From DATAEK01 sp036258055 (GTDB lineage: Bacteria; Acidobacteriota; Vicinamibacteria; Vicinamibacterales; 2-12-FULL-66-21), in assembly GCA_036258055.1 (NCBI GenBank), contig DATAEK010000048.1:1-27896 (forward strand): 27,896 nt of DNA, written 5' to 3'. Numbering within the stretch: the first letter of the stretch is position 1; each line of letters opens with the position of its first letter. Shown piece by piece: positions 15,269 through 22,693 of this stretch. The position numbers and the translations under genes are program-made. The notes under the pieces were generated by a model that did no database searches, was not told where the DNA came from, and saw nothing but the letters and a program-made list of their open reading frames with translations.

Positions 15269-15811
15269 CAGACTCTGGTGGTAGCTGCTGGATTCGCGGA
15301 CGAAGACCTCCTTGCCCGACAGATCGTCGACCGAATTGATGGTGGGCCCTCCCGGACCCGTGACGACGATCTCGTCCACGCCGGCGATCCACGGGTCCAC
15401 GAAGTCCACGAGCTGCAGGCGTTCCGGTGTGACGGTGAGATCGGCCATCACGATGTCGCCCTTGCCCTCGATGAGCGCCGGCAGCAGCTCGTTGCGCGAG
15501 AGCGGCACGAACTGAACGTTGACCTTCAGGTGGCCCTTCGCGAGCTTCTTGTTCAGCTCGTCTTCCAGCAACTTGCCCTGGTCGTACGCCGTCCCTCGCG
15601 GTGTGCCGCGGTCGATGAAGTACTGCGTCCGGCTGTAGGCGGTCAGCACCCGGATCATGCGCCGCTCGGCCATGCCGTCGAGATCACCCGTCCACGGCTT
15701 GGTGATCTCGCTGAGCGCGATTCCGAGACGCCCCTTCTCGGTCGGCGCCTGGGCGACCAGCGTCACCGCCAGGCACGAGAACGCCACCGTCATCGACGCA
15801 CGCATGTGCAT
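15260..15811 (-). CDS. MltF-like lytic transglycosylase, N-terminal solute-binding part
   Basis: Starts at ATG 15811 or 15805 (MHMRAS); the open frame above this is only repeat sequence. Residues 1-20 are a signal peptide (MTVAFSCLAVTLVAQA). A bacterial type-3 solute-binding fold follows: MIRVLTAYSRTQYFIDRGTPRGTAYDQGKLLEDELNKKL, FVPLSRNELLPALIEGKGDIVMADLTVTPERLQLVDF, DEIVVTGPGG, and VFVRESSSYHQSL. In MltF this domain senses a muropeptide and activates the C-terminal transglycosylase. The frame hits TGA at 15262-15260, immediately after the SSSYHQSL block, while the neighbouring frame continues with ELNARL. One missing base at about 15267-15268 would restore a protein of roughly 480 residues. 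Confidence 0.75.
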   Translation of the reverse strand: MHMRASMTVAFSCLAVTLVAQAPTEKGRLGIALSEITKPWTGDLDGMAERRMIRVLTAYSRTQYFIDRGTPRGTAYDQGKLLEDELNKKLAKGHLKVNVQFVPLSRNELLPALIEGKGDIVMADLTVTPERLQLVDFVDPWIAGVDEIVVTGPGGPTINSVDDLSGKEVFVRESSSYHQSLLS

Positions 15812-15824
15812 GGGGTGGAAGTCT

Positions 15825-15922
15825 GCAATGGCAAATGGTAAATGGCAAATGGGATGGTTGATGGGCCATGGGCCACCAATGGGCCATGGGGCATGGGCAC
15901 CAATGGGCCATGGGGCATGGGC
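15825..15922 (-). repeat. CAAATGG/CATGGGC heptamer array with a 24-nt direct repeat
   Basis: On the plus strand, GCAATGG (15825), CAAATGG (15832), TAAATGG (15839), CAAATGG (15846), GATGGTT (15853), GATGGGC (15860) and CATGGGC (15867) follow in perfect 7-nt register. Then a 24-nt unit is repeated exactly (15875-15898 and 15899-15922). Read on the minus strand, the first part is ATTTGCC/ATTTACC, the same word as before the VKOR gene and in the same orientation relative to the downstream gene, here the transglycosylase. Confidence 0.8.
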
Positions 15923-15942
15923 CAAGGATCATGGAAGGGTAA

Positions 15943-18306
15943 TCAGGGGGAGTTCCGCGCGGGTGCCAGCGGCATGACCCACTCGACCAAGGCGCGATCG
16001 CCGCCGGCTGATGCGCGGAGACCGTCAGACGAGGCGAGGTCGCCCCACGTCAGCCGTCCGTGGACGCCGTAGGGAATCACGCGGACGCGATTTGACGACC
16101 GTTCCACACGCACCTCGACGAAGGACTGATAGAACGGCGCGACGTTGTAGTCGAACGCCGCAGAGAGCCACTCGGCCGAGAACGGCCACGCGCCGAAACG
16201 GTCGGTCCACCACCACGCCGGACGCTTCCACCACGGCGTCTGGTCCTGGATCTTTTGCGTGACGGCGGCAAGGTTCGGATAGTGCGCCCAGTCGGCCGTC
16301 GGCGCGTGATCGGGCCACGCGAGCGACGTGCCGAAGCTGAGATACGCACCGCCACCACCGTTGACGAAGTAGTGCACCGTCGTCGCGGGTGAGGATCCAG
16401 GCTCGACGTAGTACTCGAGATCGTGCGTATCGCCCGCCATCATGATCGACACATGGTGACGGAGGAGCAGCTGCTTGAGCCCCCCGAACTCTTCGTCGTC
16501 CAGCGTGGTGTCGTGACCGCCGGCATAGAACGGATGCCCCACGATCGCCATCGTGAATCGCCCTGAGGCTCGGGTGAGCGCTGCTTCGAGCCACTCTCGT
16601 TGCGCGGGATCGATCGTCCTCAGCACGCCCGTGTCGATGGCCACCAGCGCGAATTTGTCCGTCTGCATCTCGAAGAAGGGTGCGCGCTGAAAGCCCGTCG
16701 GGACCGCGTACGCCTCACGCAAGCGCTGCGCCTCGTTGACGAGATGGTCGATCCGAGTGTCGGTCGTGCTCGTAACTTTCAAGTCGGCCTCCGCCCTCGC
16801 ACGGATGCTGAGGCGTGCGGCGTCAGACTGCAGGAAGGTCACGGCGAACGCTTCGAGCGCGTCGTACCAGTCGTGATTGCCAGGGATCGCGTAGACAGGC
16901 CGGCTCACACCTTTGAACGGCAGCCAGAACTTGGCTTCGTAGTCCTTCATCGCACCTGTCGGATAGACGACGTCGGAGGAAATGACCACGAACTTGACGT
17001 CGGGTCTGTTGGCGACCGTCAGCAGCTGATCGCGAAGCACGTGCTGAGAGGCATCGCCCTCACCGGTGTCTCCGATCACGATGAACGAGAAATCGCCCGA
17101 GTCGACGCCTTCGGGCGTTACCGCAAACGTCGCCGGCCCCGCATGACCGCCCTCGCCCGCGAGCACCGAGCGCACCATCGCCTCGCGCCAGGTGTCGGTT
17201 CGTGACTCCGCCCAGGAGTTCCACATCCCGGCGGCCCAGTTCTCGGTGTCGAAGTACCAGCTCATCCCCCAGATCGGAACCGTCGCCGCGATGACTGCGG
17301 CAAACGGAAGCCCACGCTGGAGTCCGAGGTTGAGCACCGCGGGAATGGAATAGCGCGTTTCGCGCAGCCGAATCGAGAGCCTCAATCTGAACCGAAGCCA
17401 CGCCTCCGTCATCCGCGTGGTCCAGGTCCGTTCCGCGGGCCCGTTGCGATTGAGATGCCACTGCCAGACGCGCCGTTCGATCCATCGCGTGGGACCGCGC
17501 CACGCCATCTGCACCGGATTCAGCACGAGAAGCGTGATGACCACCGCGATCAGCATGTCGCCGAGGACCGCGACCGCCGGTGAGATCAGGCCGAGGAGCG
17601 TGACGTCGACGCTCATCCGGCCGGCGTGAATCGCGAGGAGTGTGACGATGAACGCCAACGTCCAGGCGCGATCGACTGGCGCTCGTGCCTGCTCGCTCGC
17701 CGCGACCTCGGACGCGATGGCTACGGCTTTCGGTTGATCCGCAAGCCCGAGTTCGGCGAGGACGCTCTCATCCGCTTCGGTCGTGGTGTAGACCGCCGCC
17801 ACCATGATGTTCCAGGCGATGCCGAGAATCCGCAGCGCGCCGGCAACGGCGACGACCCACTTCAGCAACCAGCCACGCGCGAGCACGATCAGCAGGGCGA
17901 CGGCGGCGTTGGCGAGCGCGCCGAGGATGCCGAGCGATCGGTCGGTCTGGTTCTGACTGCGAAGAGCCGCGATCGTGTTTCGCACGGCATCCAGCGCAAA
18001 CCAGCCGGCCATGAAGAAGGTCAGAGCCCGCGTGGCGACATACGGCGCGTTGATGAGGAAGAGCGCCATCGCCATGCTGATGACCGCGCCGATGGTGGCC
18101 TGTCGGCGCGCAGCCGCCGTCGATCGTCGCAGCGCGTGCAGGACCTCGATGCACGCGGCGAGCGCCAGCAGTCCGCCAACACGAGCCGCCGGAAACTCTG
18201 CCCGTGTGAGCGGCGTCACGAGGGCCAGCGCGCCAAGCGCCAGCGTGACCATCCCTAGACTGCTGACGACGGGCTTTCGACCGGATCCAAAGATGGCGGC
18301 GCGCAT
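15943..18306 (-). CDS. Membrane-anchored metallophosphoesterase with HdeD-like N-terminal region
   Basis: 787 residues from ATG 18306 (CGGAG 4 nt upstream); a GTG at 18363 would add 19. Residues 15-175 contain six or so hydrophobic segments resembling the HdeD/DUF308 family. Further membrane segments lie at about 215-265 and 333-350. From about 405 comes a calcineurin-like phosphoesterase domain: Asp413 (VIGDTGEGD), Asp445 (ISSDVVYP, Ser where Gly is usual), GNHD at 476-479, then GHPFYAGGH and AGDTHDLEYY for the remaining metal ligands. The enzyme would hydrolyse a phosphate ester with two metal ions. The last hydrophobic segment directly before the domain suggests it faces the periplasm. Substrate unknown. 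It is divergent from the lipid operon, 163 nt away, and upstream of the transglycosylase on the same strand. Confidence 0.88.
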   Translation of the reverse strand: MRAAIFGSGRKPVVSSLGMVTLALGALALVTPLTRAEFPAARVGGLLALAACIEVLHALRRSTAAARRQATIGAVISMAMALFLINAPYVATRALTFFMAGWFALDAVRNTIAALRSQNQTDRSLGILGALANAAVALLIVLARGWLLKWVVAVAGALRILGIAWNIMVAAVYTTTEADESVLAELGLADQPKAVAIASEVAASEQARAPVDRAWTLAFIVTLLAIHAGRMSVDVTLLGLISPAVAVLGDMLIAVVITLLVLNPVQMAWRGPTRWIERRVWQWHLNRNGPAERTWTTRMTEAWLRFRLRLSIRLRETRYSIPAVLNLGLQRGLPFAAVIAATVPIWGMSWYFDTENWAAGMWNSWAESRTDTWREAMVRSVLAGEGGHAGPATFAVTPEGVDSGDFSFIVIGDTGEGDASQHVLRDQLLTVANRPDVKFVVISSDVVYPTGAMKDYEAKFWLPFKGVSRPVYAIPGNHDWYDALEAFAVTFLQSDAARLSIRARAEADLKVTSTTDTRIDHLVNEAQRLREAYAVPTGFQRAPFFEMQTDKFALVAIDTGVLRTIDPAQREWLEAALTRASGRFTMAIVGHPFYAGGHDTTLDDEEFGGLKQLLLRHHVSIMMAGDTHDLEYYVEPGSSPATTVHYFVNGGGGAYLSFGTSLAWPDHAPTADWAHYPNLAAVTQKIQDQTPWWKRPAWWWTDRFGAWPFSAEWLSAAFDYNVAPFYQSFVEVRVERSSNRVRVIPYGVHGRLTWGDLASSDGLRASAGGDRALVEWVMPLAPARNSP

Positions 18307-18456
18307 GGGACTCCGTGCGGGCGACCCTGCTGTGACGACCGATGCCGTTGTTGGCACGGTCACGAAACTGATCGCGAGCCCCGGATTCTCTCACGTGGAC
18401 GGCGAATCTTCAGAGTTCTTCAGCCCGCCGTCACGACACGCAAAGAGCCCCGCCCG

Positions 18457-18462
18457 TATCGT
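18457..18462 (+). promoter_or_regulatory. Possible -10 box of the lipid operon (leaderless)
   Basis: TATCGT at 18457-18462 lies exactly at -12 to -7 from the GTG start at 18469, the same geometry as at the DUF2007 gene. With an 18-nt spacer, ACGACA is a weak -35. The match is modest. Confidence 0.25.
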
Positions 18463-18468
18463 GAGGAT

Positions 18469-19437
18469 GTGGACACAGAAGACCTCGCCAGACCGGCACC
18501 AGCAGCGGCCGACCTGCTTCACCTCCGTCCCGATAACGCCCGCGGATGGCTGGTCGTGCTATCGGCGGCTGCGCTGACCGGGGCCGGCATCGCGATGTCG
18601 CTCTCGGCGCACTGGGAACTCTGGATTGCCGGGCAGCTCGTCCTCGCCGCCGCGCTGGTGCAGTGGTTCGCCATCCTGCACGAGTGCGGACACGAGACGT
18701 TGTTCCGCACCAGAAGCTGGCACGCACCGGCGGGTCGTCTGGCCGGGTTCATGGCCGGAATCCCGTACCACAGCTGGATTCGCGTCCATGGACGCCATCA
18801 CAAGTGGACCGGCTGGCAGGATCTCGATCCAACGACAGAAGCGCTGGTCCCACGGCCGCGGACGCGCGTGGAGCTGATCTTCCTCAACGTGTGCTGGCGA
18901 TTGTGGATCCCGGTGTTCTCGGTGATTTACCGGGTCTCGAATTACTGGCACCTGCCGCGATTGAACCGGCTGTTTCCAGGTATCGCCGATCGCCGCGCGA
19001 TGCGTCGTGACCTGCTGCTGCTTTTCATTCTCTACGCCGTCATCGTTGCGATCAGTGGTCCCGCGCTGATCCTCCGTGTCGCCGGCCTCGCGCTGGTGCT
19101 GAGTCTTGCGATACAGGACCTGCTGATCCTGAGTCAGCACACCCACATGCCGCAGCACGTCAGCGGTGGCGCGGCCGTCCGGCCGTATCCCGCACCGGAA
19201 CAGGAACCGTTCACCCGCTCGCTGCGCCTGCCGCGGTGGGCGTCGATCGGCGTGCTCCATTTCGACGCGCACGAGCTGCACCACATGTATCCGTTCGTGC
19301 CCGGGTATCACCTCGCTCGCATTCCCTATCGCCCGGCCAACGAAGTTGACTGGTGGACCTGGGTCACGGGCGCCAAGCGCGTCCCGGCGAATGTGTTGTT
19401 GTTCGAAAACCGCACCCAGTCAGGACTTGAACTCTGA
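18469..19437 (+). CDS. Membrane fatty acid desaturase/hydroxylase
   Basis: 322 residues from GTG 18469; there is no other start before the first histidine box. The three His boxes of the di-iron membrane desaturase superfamily are present: HECGH at 71-75, HGRHH at 107-111 and HELHH at 268-272, plus QHTH at 223-226. Four hydrophobic stretches (about 27-45, 52-70, 182-200, 202-222) match the four-helix topology with cytosolic His boxes. The length and the HECGH box fit acyl-lipid desaturases or hydroxylases that use O2. As first gene of the operon it probably modifies the acyl chain or the product of the downstream pathway, which also implies an aerobic host. Its stop overlaps the next start (TGATG). 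No Shine-Dalgarno sequence is well placed; see the -10 box at 18457. Confidence 0.9.
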   Translation: MDTEDLARPAPAAADLLHLRPDNARGWLVVLSAAALTGAGIAMSLSAHWELWIAGQLVLAAALVQWFAILHECGHETLFRTRSWHAPAGRLAGFMAGIPYHSWIRVHGRHHKWTGWQDLDPTTEALVPRPRTRVELIFLNVCWRLWIPVFSVIYRVSNYWHLPRLNRLFPGIADRRAMRRDLLLLFILYAVIVAISGPALILRVAGLALVLSLAIQDLLILSQHTHMPQHVSGGAAVRPYPAPEQEPFTRSLRLPRWASIGVLHFDAHELHHMYPFVPGYHLARIPYRPANEVDWWTWVTGAKRVPANVLLFENRTQSGLEL

Positions 19438-20018
19438 TGCAGACTGTCGATCCGCTCGCCTGTGCGATGTTTCTGATCGTCGCGTTCGTGATCGCCGGGA
19501 TCGCGCAGACCGCGTGGTTCACGACGGAGTGGTCGCGGGCCATGGCGTTCCCAGTCGACGGCGGCCTCACGCTCCGAGGGCGCCGCCTCTTTGGCGACAA
19601 CAAGACCCTGCGCGGTTTCGTAATCATGGTTCCGGCATCCGCGATCGCATTCGTGGCGGTGGCGGTTGCGGGGGCGAGCGGTTCTCCGGCGGCGGCGGGA
19701 CTGTGGAACTTGACACCGCTTGGGTACGCGGCGCTCGGTGCCTGGGCGGGCTTTGGGTTCATGGCGGGCGAGCTGCCGAACTCGCTTCTCAAGCGGCAGC
19801 TCGGAATCGAACCGGGCCGCGCGGTTCGCGGCCTGGCGTTCGTCTATCAGTTCATCGGCGACCGGCTGGATTCCGGCATCGGCATGCTGACGGCCGTCAG
19901 CCTGGCGGTGCCGACGCCATGGCGCGTCTGGGCGTTCGTGCTCGTGCTCGGCCCCGCGATTCACTGGGCCTTCAGTGTCGTGATGTTCCGGCTCGGCATC
20001 AAACCGAGGGCAGCGTAG
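19437..20018 (+). CDS. CDP-archaeol-synthase-like (CarS/DUF46) CTP transferase
   Basis: 193-residue integral membrane protein. Family blocks are FGDNKTLRG at 52-60, the Gly-Glu-Leu-Pro-Asn-Ser-Leu-Leu-Lys-Arg block at 111-120 followed by QLGI, and FIGDRLDSG at 139-147. These correspond to the GDxKTxRG, LxxSxxKR and DxLD motifs of CarS/CdsA-like cytidylyltransferases. CarS in archaea activates unsaturated archaetidic acid with CTP; in bacteria the family is less well described. Four or five membrane helices surround the motifs. The expected role is forming a CDP-activated lipid, or at least nucleotidyl transfer to a phosphorylated lipid, in the inner membrane. It begins inside the desaturase stop codon and ends 2 nt before the PEP-synthase-like gene. 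Confidence 0.8.
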   Translation: MQTVDPLACAMFLIVAFVIAGIAQTAWFTTEWSRAMAFPVDGGLTLRGRRLFGDNKTLRGFVIMVPASAIAFVAVAVAGASGSPAAAGLWNLTPLGYAALGAWAGFGFMAGELPNSLLKRQLGIEPGRAVRGLAFVYQFIGDRLDSGIGMLTAVSLAVPTPWRVWAFVLVLGPAIHWAFSVVMFRLGIKPRAA

Positions 20019-20020
20019 CC

Positions 20021-22693
20021 ATGGCGCGAACCTCCGTCGCAATCGAGCGCGAGCTCGTGGTGACGCTGGCACACGCGACCGATGATTCGGTCGGTGGAAA
20101 AGCCCGCAACCTCGCACGGCTTTCATCGCTGGGACTGGCCGTTCCTCCCGCCGTCGTCCTCACTGACGCCGCACGTCGCGCATTCCTCGACGCCGGCGAT
20201 CTTCTTGGACCGATTGCAGCCCTGACGGAGAAGCTGGAAGGCAAGAGCGTGACCGCCGTCAAATGCGCGGCGGAGACGATCGCGGCGCTCTTGTGCGACT
20301 CGCCCCTCCCGATGGACGTTCGATCGGCCCTCGACTGTCAGCTCTTGCCGCTCCTGCCTGGACCGCTGATCGTTCGTAGCTCGGCGATGGGTGAAGACTC
20401 GCTCGCAGCGTCATTCGCCGGACAGCTCGATTCGATCTCCGACGTGATCCCTGGCGGCCAGCTCCACCAGGCAATCGTCCGCGTCTGGGCCTCGCGCTGG
20501 TCGGCGCGCGCGCTTGCCTACGAGCACGCTCGTCGAGTGAAGCTGACCGGCATGGGCGTCATCGTCCAACGACAGATCGACTCGCGGCTCTCGGGCGTCC
20601 TGTTCACGAGGTCTCCCGAGAACGACTGCCACATGCTGATCGAGTACTGCGAAGGCATGGGCGAGGCGCTCGTGTCGGGTCGAGCGAACCCTTCACGGGT
20701 CGCCGTTCGCCGGTCGGACTTGACCGTGGCGGGTTCGACGCACACAGGGACAGCCGAGAGCCAACTGACGGGCGGGCAGGTCGAGGAATTGGCGCACGCG
20801 GCGATGCGAGTCGAGACGGCCTTTGGGTCTCCCCAGGACATCGAGTGGACGATCGACGAGAGCGGTCAGCTCTGGTTCCTGCAATCGAGACCGATCACGA
20901 CGTCAGGCCGAACACGCCCGCAGGTGCACTGGTCGAACGCCAACGTCAACGAGAACTTCCCCGAGCCGATCACGCCCCTGCTCTACTCCCTCGCGAGCGC
21001 CGGGTATTACCACTACTTCCGCAATCTGGGCCGCGCCTTCGGCATCTCACGCCATCGGCTGGCGCGTATGGAACAACCGCTGCGCCACATCATCGGCGTG
21101 CACGGCGCGCGGATGTACTACAACCTCTCCAGCATCCATTCCGTCCTGAAGTCGGCACCTGGCGGCGACCTGCTTGCGGCGTCGTTCGATCAGTTCGTCG
21201 GGTCCGAGCCGACAGACACACCCGCGGCATCGGCTTTTCGCAACCGCCGACAGCGGCTCGTGAGCCAGGCGATCGAGATTGGCGTGATCCTCGCGCGAAC
21301 GGCCTGGCAGTACGCGCGGCTCACCCGGCGGGTGGAGAGCTTCGAAAAGACCGTCGCCGCATTTGCGGATGGCACGACCGCCGACCGCCTGCGCGATCGA
21401 CCTTTGCCGGAGCTCCTCGAGGACTTTCGCGCGTTCCTCGACATTCGTTGTCGTCGTTGGAACGATGCGGCACTGGCCGACGCTGGATCGATGGTGTGCT
21501 ACGGCCTGCTGCAGCGGTTGCTGGCTCGCGCGTTCCCCGAGGCCGACGCCGCCGCTCAGCACAATTCGCTGTTGAAGGCGCTGCCCGATCTCGTCAGCAG
21601 CAAGCCAGCGATCGAGCTGTGGGCGCTCGCTCAGCAGGTTCGTTCGGATCCCGCGCTGGCCGATCTCTTCGCCGCGGAGTCGCCCGCCAACGTCGTGCGG
21701 GCTCTCAGGCAGGAGCCACGGTTCTGCTCTTTCAACCAGGCTTTCGATCGGTTCCTCGACGAGTGGGGGTTTCGCTGCTCGGGAGAGCTGATGCTGACGG
21801 TCCCGAGCTTCCAGGAACGTCCGGAAGCCCTGATCGATCTGATCAGGGCCTACGTGAACGCGCCGTCTCCGGTGACGTTGCTCCGGGAACAGGCCGCGGC
21901 GCGTCTCGAAGCCACGTCGCGCGTCGCGAGCGCCATCCGCCATCGGCGGGTAGCCTGGCTTCTCCCCCGTCCGCTTCAGCCGCTCATCTTCCGGCTCGTG
22001 CTCGCCGGCGCCCAGAAATCCATCCGTCTGCGGGAGCGCGCGCGACTGAAGCAGGCGCTGCTCTACAGCCGCCTGCGCCGGATCGTCCTCGAAATGGGCG
22101 AGCGTCTCGCCGGCTCCGGGTACCTCGACCGCGCGGACGATCTGTTTTTTCTCACCACGGATGAGATCGACGCGCTGGTGTCCGGGGCAGCGATGTTCCC
22201 TCGGCACGTCGGAGCGCTCGTCTCTCTGAGGCGTCAGGCCCACGCCGAGATGAGCGGCCTCACGCCGCCTGACTCGCTGACGCTCGGGGTGGGTGAGTAC
22301 TACGACGGCCTTGATAGTCCCGGAGCCGCGGTCGACGGGCACGGCACTGCTCCAGTGCTGCGCGGACTTGGCGCATGCGGGGGATCGGCGACGGCGCCGG
22401 CAGCGGTGTTGATGGACGTGACGGAGTCCCACCGGCTCACACCTGGTGCAGTTCTCGTCACCCGTCAGACCGACCCGGGCTGGGGACCGATCTTCCCGCT
22501 CGTCTCGGGCCTCGTGATCGAGCGTGGCGGCATGCTGTCACACGGCGCGATCATCGCGCGTGAGTTCGGCATCCCCTCGGTCGTGGGCGTGAAGGACGCC
22601 ACGCGGGTCATCGCGCACGGCACGCGTATCCGGGTCGATGGCGATCGCGGTGTCGTTCAGATCGTCGCATCAGAAACAGCGAGGGAGCGATGA
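20021..22693 (+). CDS. PEP-synthase / rifampicin-phosphotransferase-like three-domain phosphotransferase
   Basis: 890 residues from the ATG at 20021; a longer frame upstream to 19166 only overlaps two other genes and is rejected. Residues 15-295 are the PPDK/PEP-synthase ATP-grasp domain (DDSVGGKARNLARL, IVRSSAMGEDSLAASFAGQ, LSGVLFTRSPEN, LWFLQSRPI). Residues about 300-790 form a long helical middle domain starting WSNANVNENFPEPITPL, the same position and pattern as the substrate domain of rifampicin phosphotransferase. Residues about 810-890 are the swivelling phosphohistidine domain, with catalytic His841 in GGMLSHGAIIAREFGIPSVVG. No PEP/pyruvate-binding TIM barrel is present, so it is not a true PEP synthase. 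It likely uses ATP to make phospho-His and transfers the beta-phosphate to a hydroxyl of an unknown substrate, leaving AMP and phosphate. Context suggests a lipid alcohol. Confidence 0.88.
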   Translation: MARTSVAIERELVVTLAHATDDSVGGKARNLARLSSLGLAVPPAVVLTDAARRAFLDAGDLLGPIAALTEKLEGKSVTAVKCAAETIAALLCDSPLPMDVRSALDCQLLPLLPGPLIVRSSAMGEDSLAASFAGQLDSISDVIPGGQLHQAIVRVWASRWSARALAYEHARRVKLTGMGVIVQRQIDSRLSGVLFTRSPENDCHMLIEYCEGMGEALVSGRANPSRVAVRRSDLTVAGSTHTGTAESQLTGGQVEELAHAAMRVETAFGSPQDIEWTIDESGQLWFLQSRPITTSGRTRPQVHWSNANVNENFPEPITPLLYSLASAGYYHYFRNLGRAFGISRHRLARMEQPLRHIIGVHGARMYYNLSSIHSVLKSAPGGDLLAASFDQFVGSEPTDTPAASAFRNRRQRLVSQAIEIGVILARTAWQYARLTRRVESFEKTVAAFADGTTADRLRDRPLPELLEDFRAFLDIRCRRWNDAALADAGSMVCYGLLQRLLARAFPEADAAAQHNSLLKALPDLVSSKPAIELWALAQQVRSDPALADLFAAESPANVVRALRQEPRFCSFNQAFDRFLDEWGFRCSGELMLTVPSFQERPEALIDLIRAYVNAPSPVTLLREQAAARLEATSRVASAIRHRRVAWLLPRPLQPLIFRLVLAGAQKSIRLRERARLKQALLYSRLRRIVLEMGERLAGSGYLDRADDLFFLTTDEIDALVSGAAMFPRHVGALVSLRRQAHAEMSGLTPPDSLTLGVGEYYDGLDSPGAAVDGHGTAPVLRGLGACGGSATAPAAVLMDVTESHRLTPGAVLVTRQTDPGWGPIFPLVSGLVIERGGMLSHGAIIAREFGIPSVVGVKDATRVIAHGTRIRVDGDRGVVQIVASETARER

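Noticed and set aside
15812..15925. Proline/tryptophan-rich repeat peptide at the N-terminus of the transglycosylase frame
   Set aside because: It is only translated heptamer array; the signal peptide starts at 15811 or 15805.
19166..20020. 285-codon N-terminal extension of the phosphotransferase frame
   Set aside because: It overlaps the desaturase and the CarS-like gene in another frame and shows no domain; the ATG at 20021, 2 nt after the previous stop, begins where the ATP-grasp fold begins.
20845..22432. Two long frames (439 codons plus strand, 461 codons minus strand) over the phosphotransferase
   Set aside because: Both are low-information Arg/Pro-rich shadows of the 890-residue three-domain protein.
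20021..22693. True phosphoenolpyruvate synthase or pyruvate phosphate dikinase
   Set aside because: The PEP/pyruvate-binding TIM barrel is missing, and the phosphohistidine domain is at the C-terminus as in rifampicin phosphotransferase.
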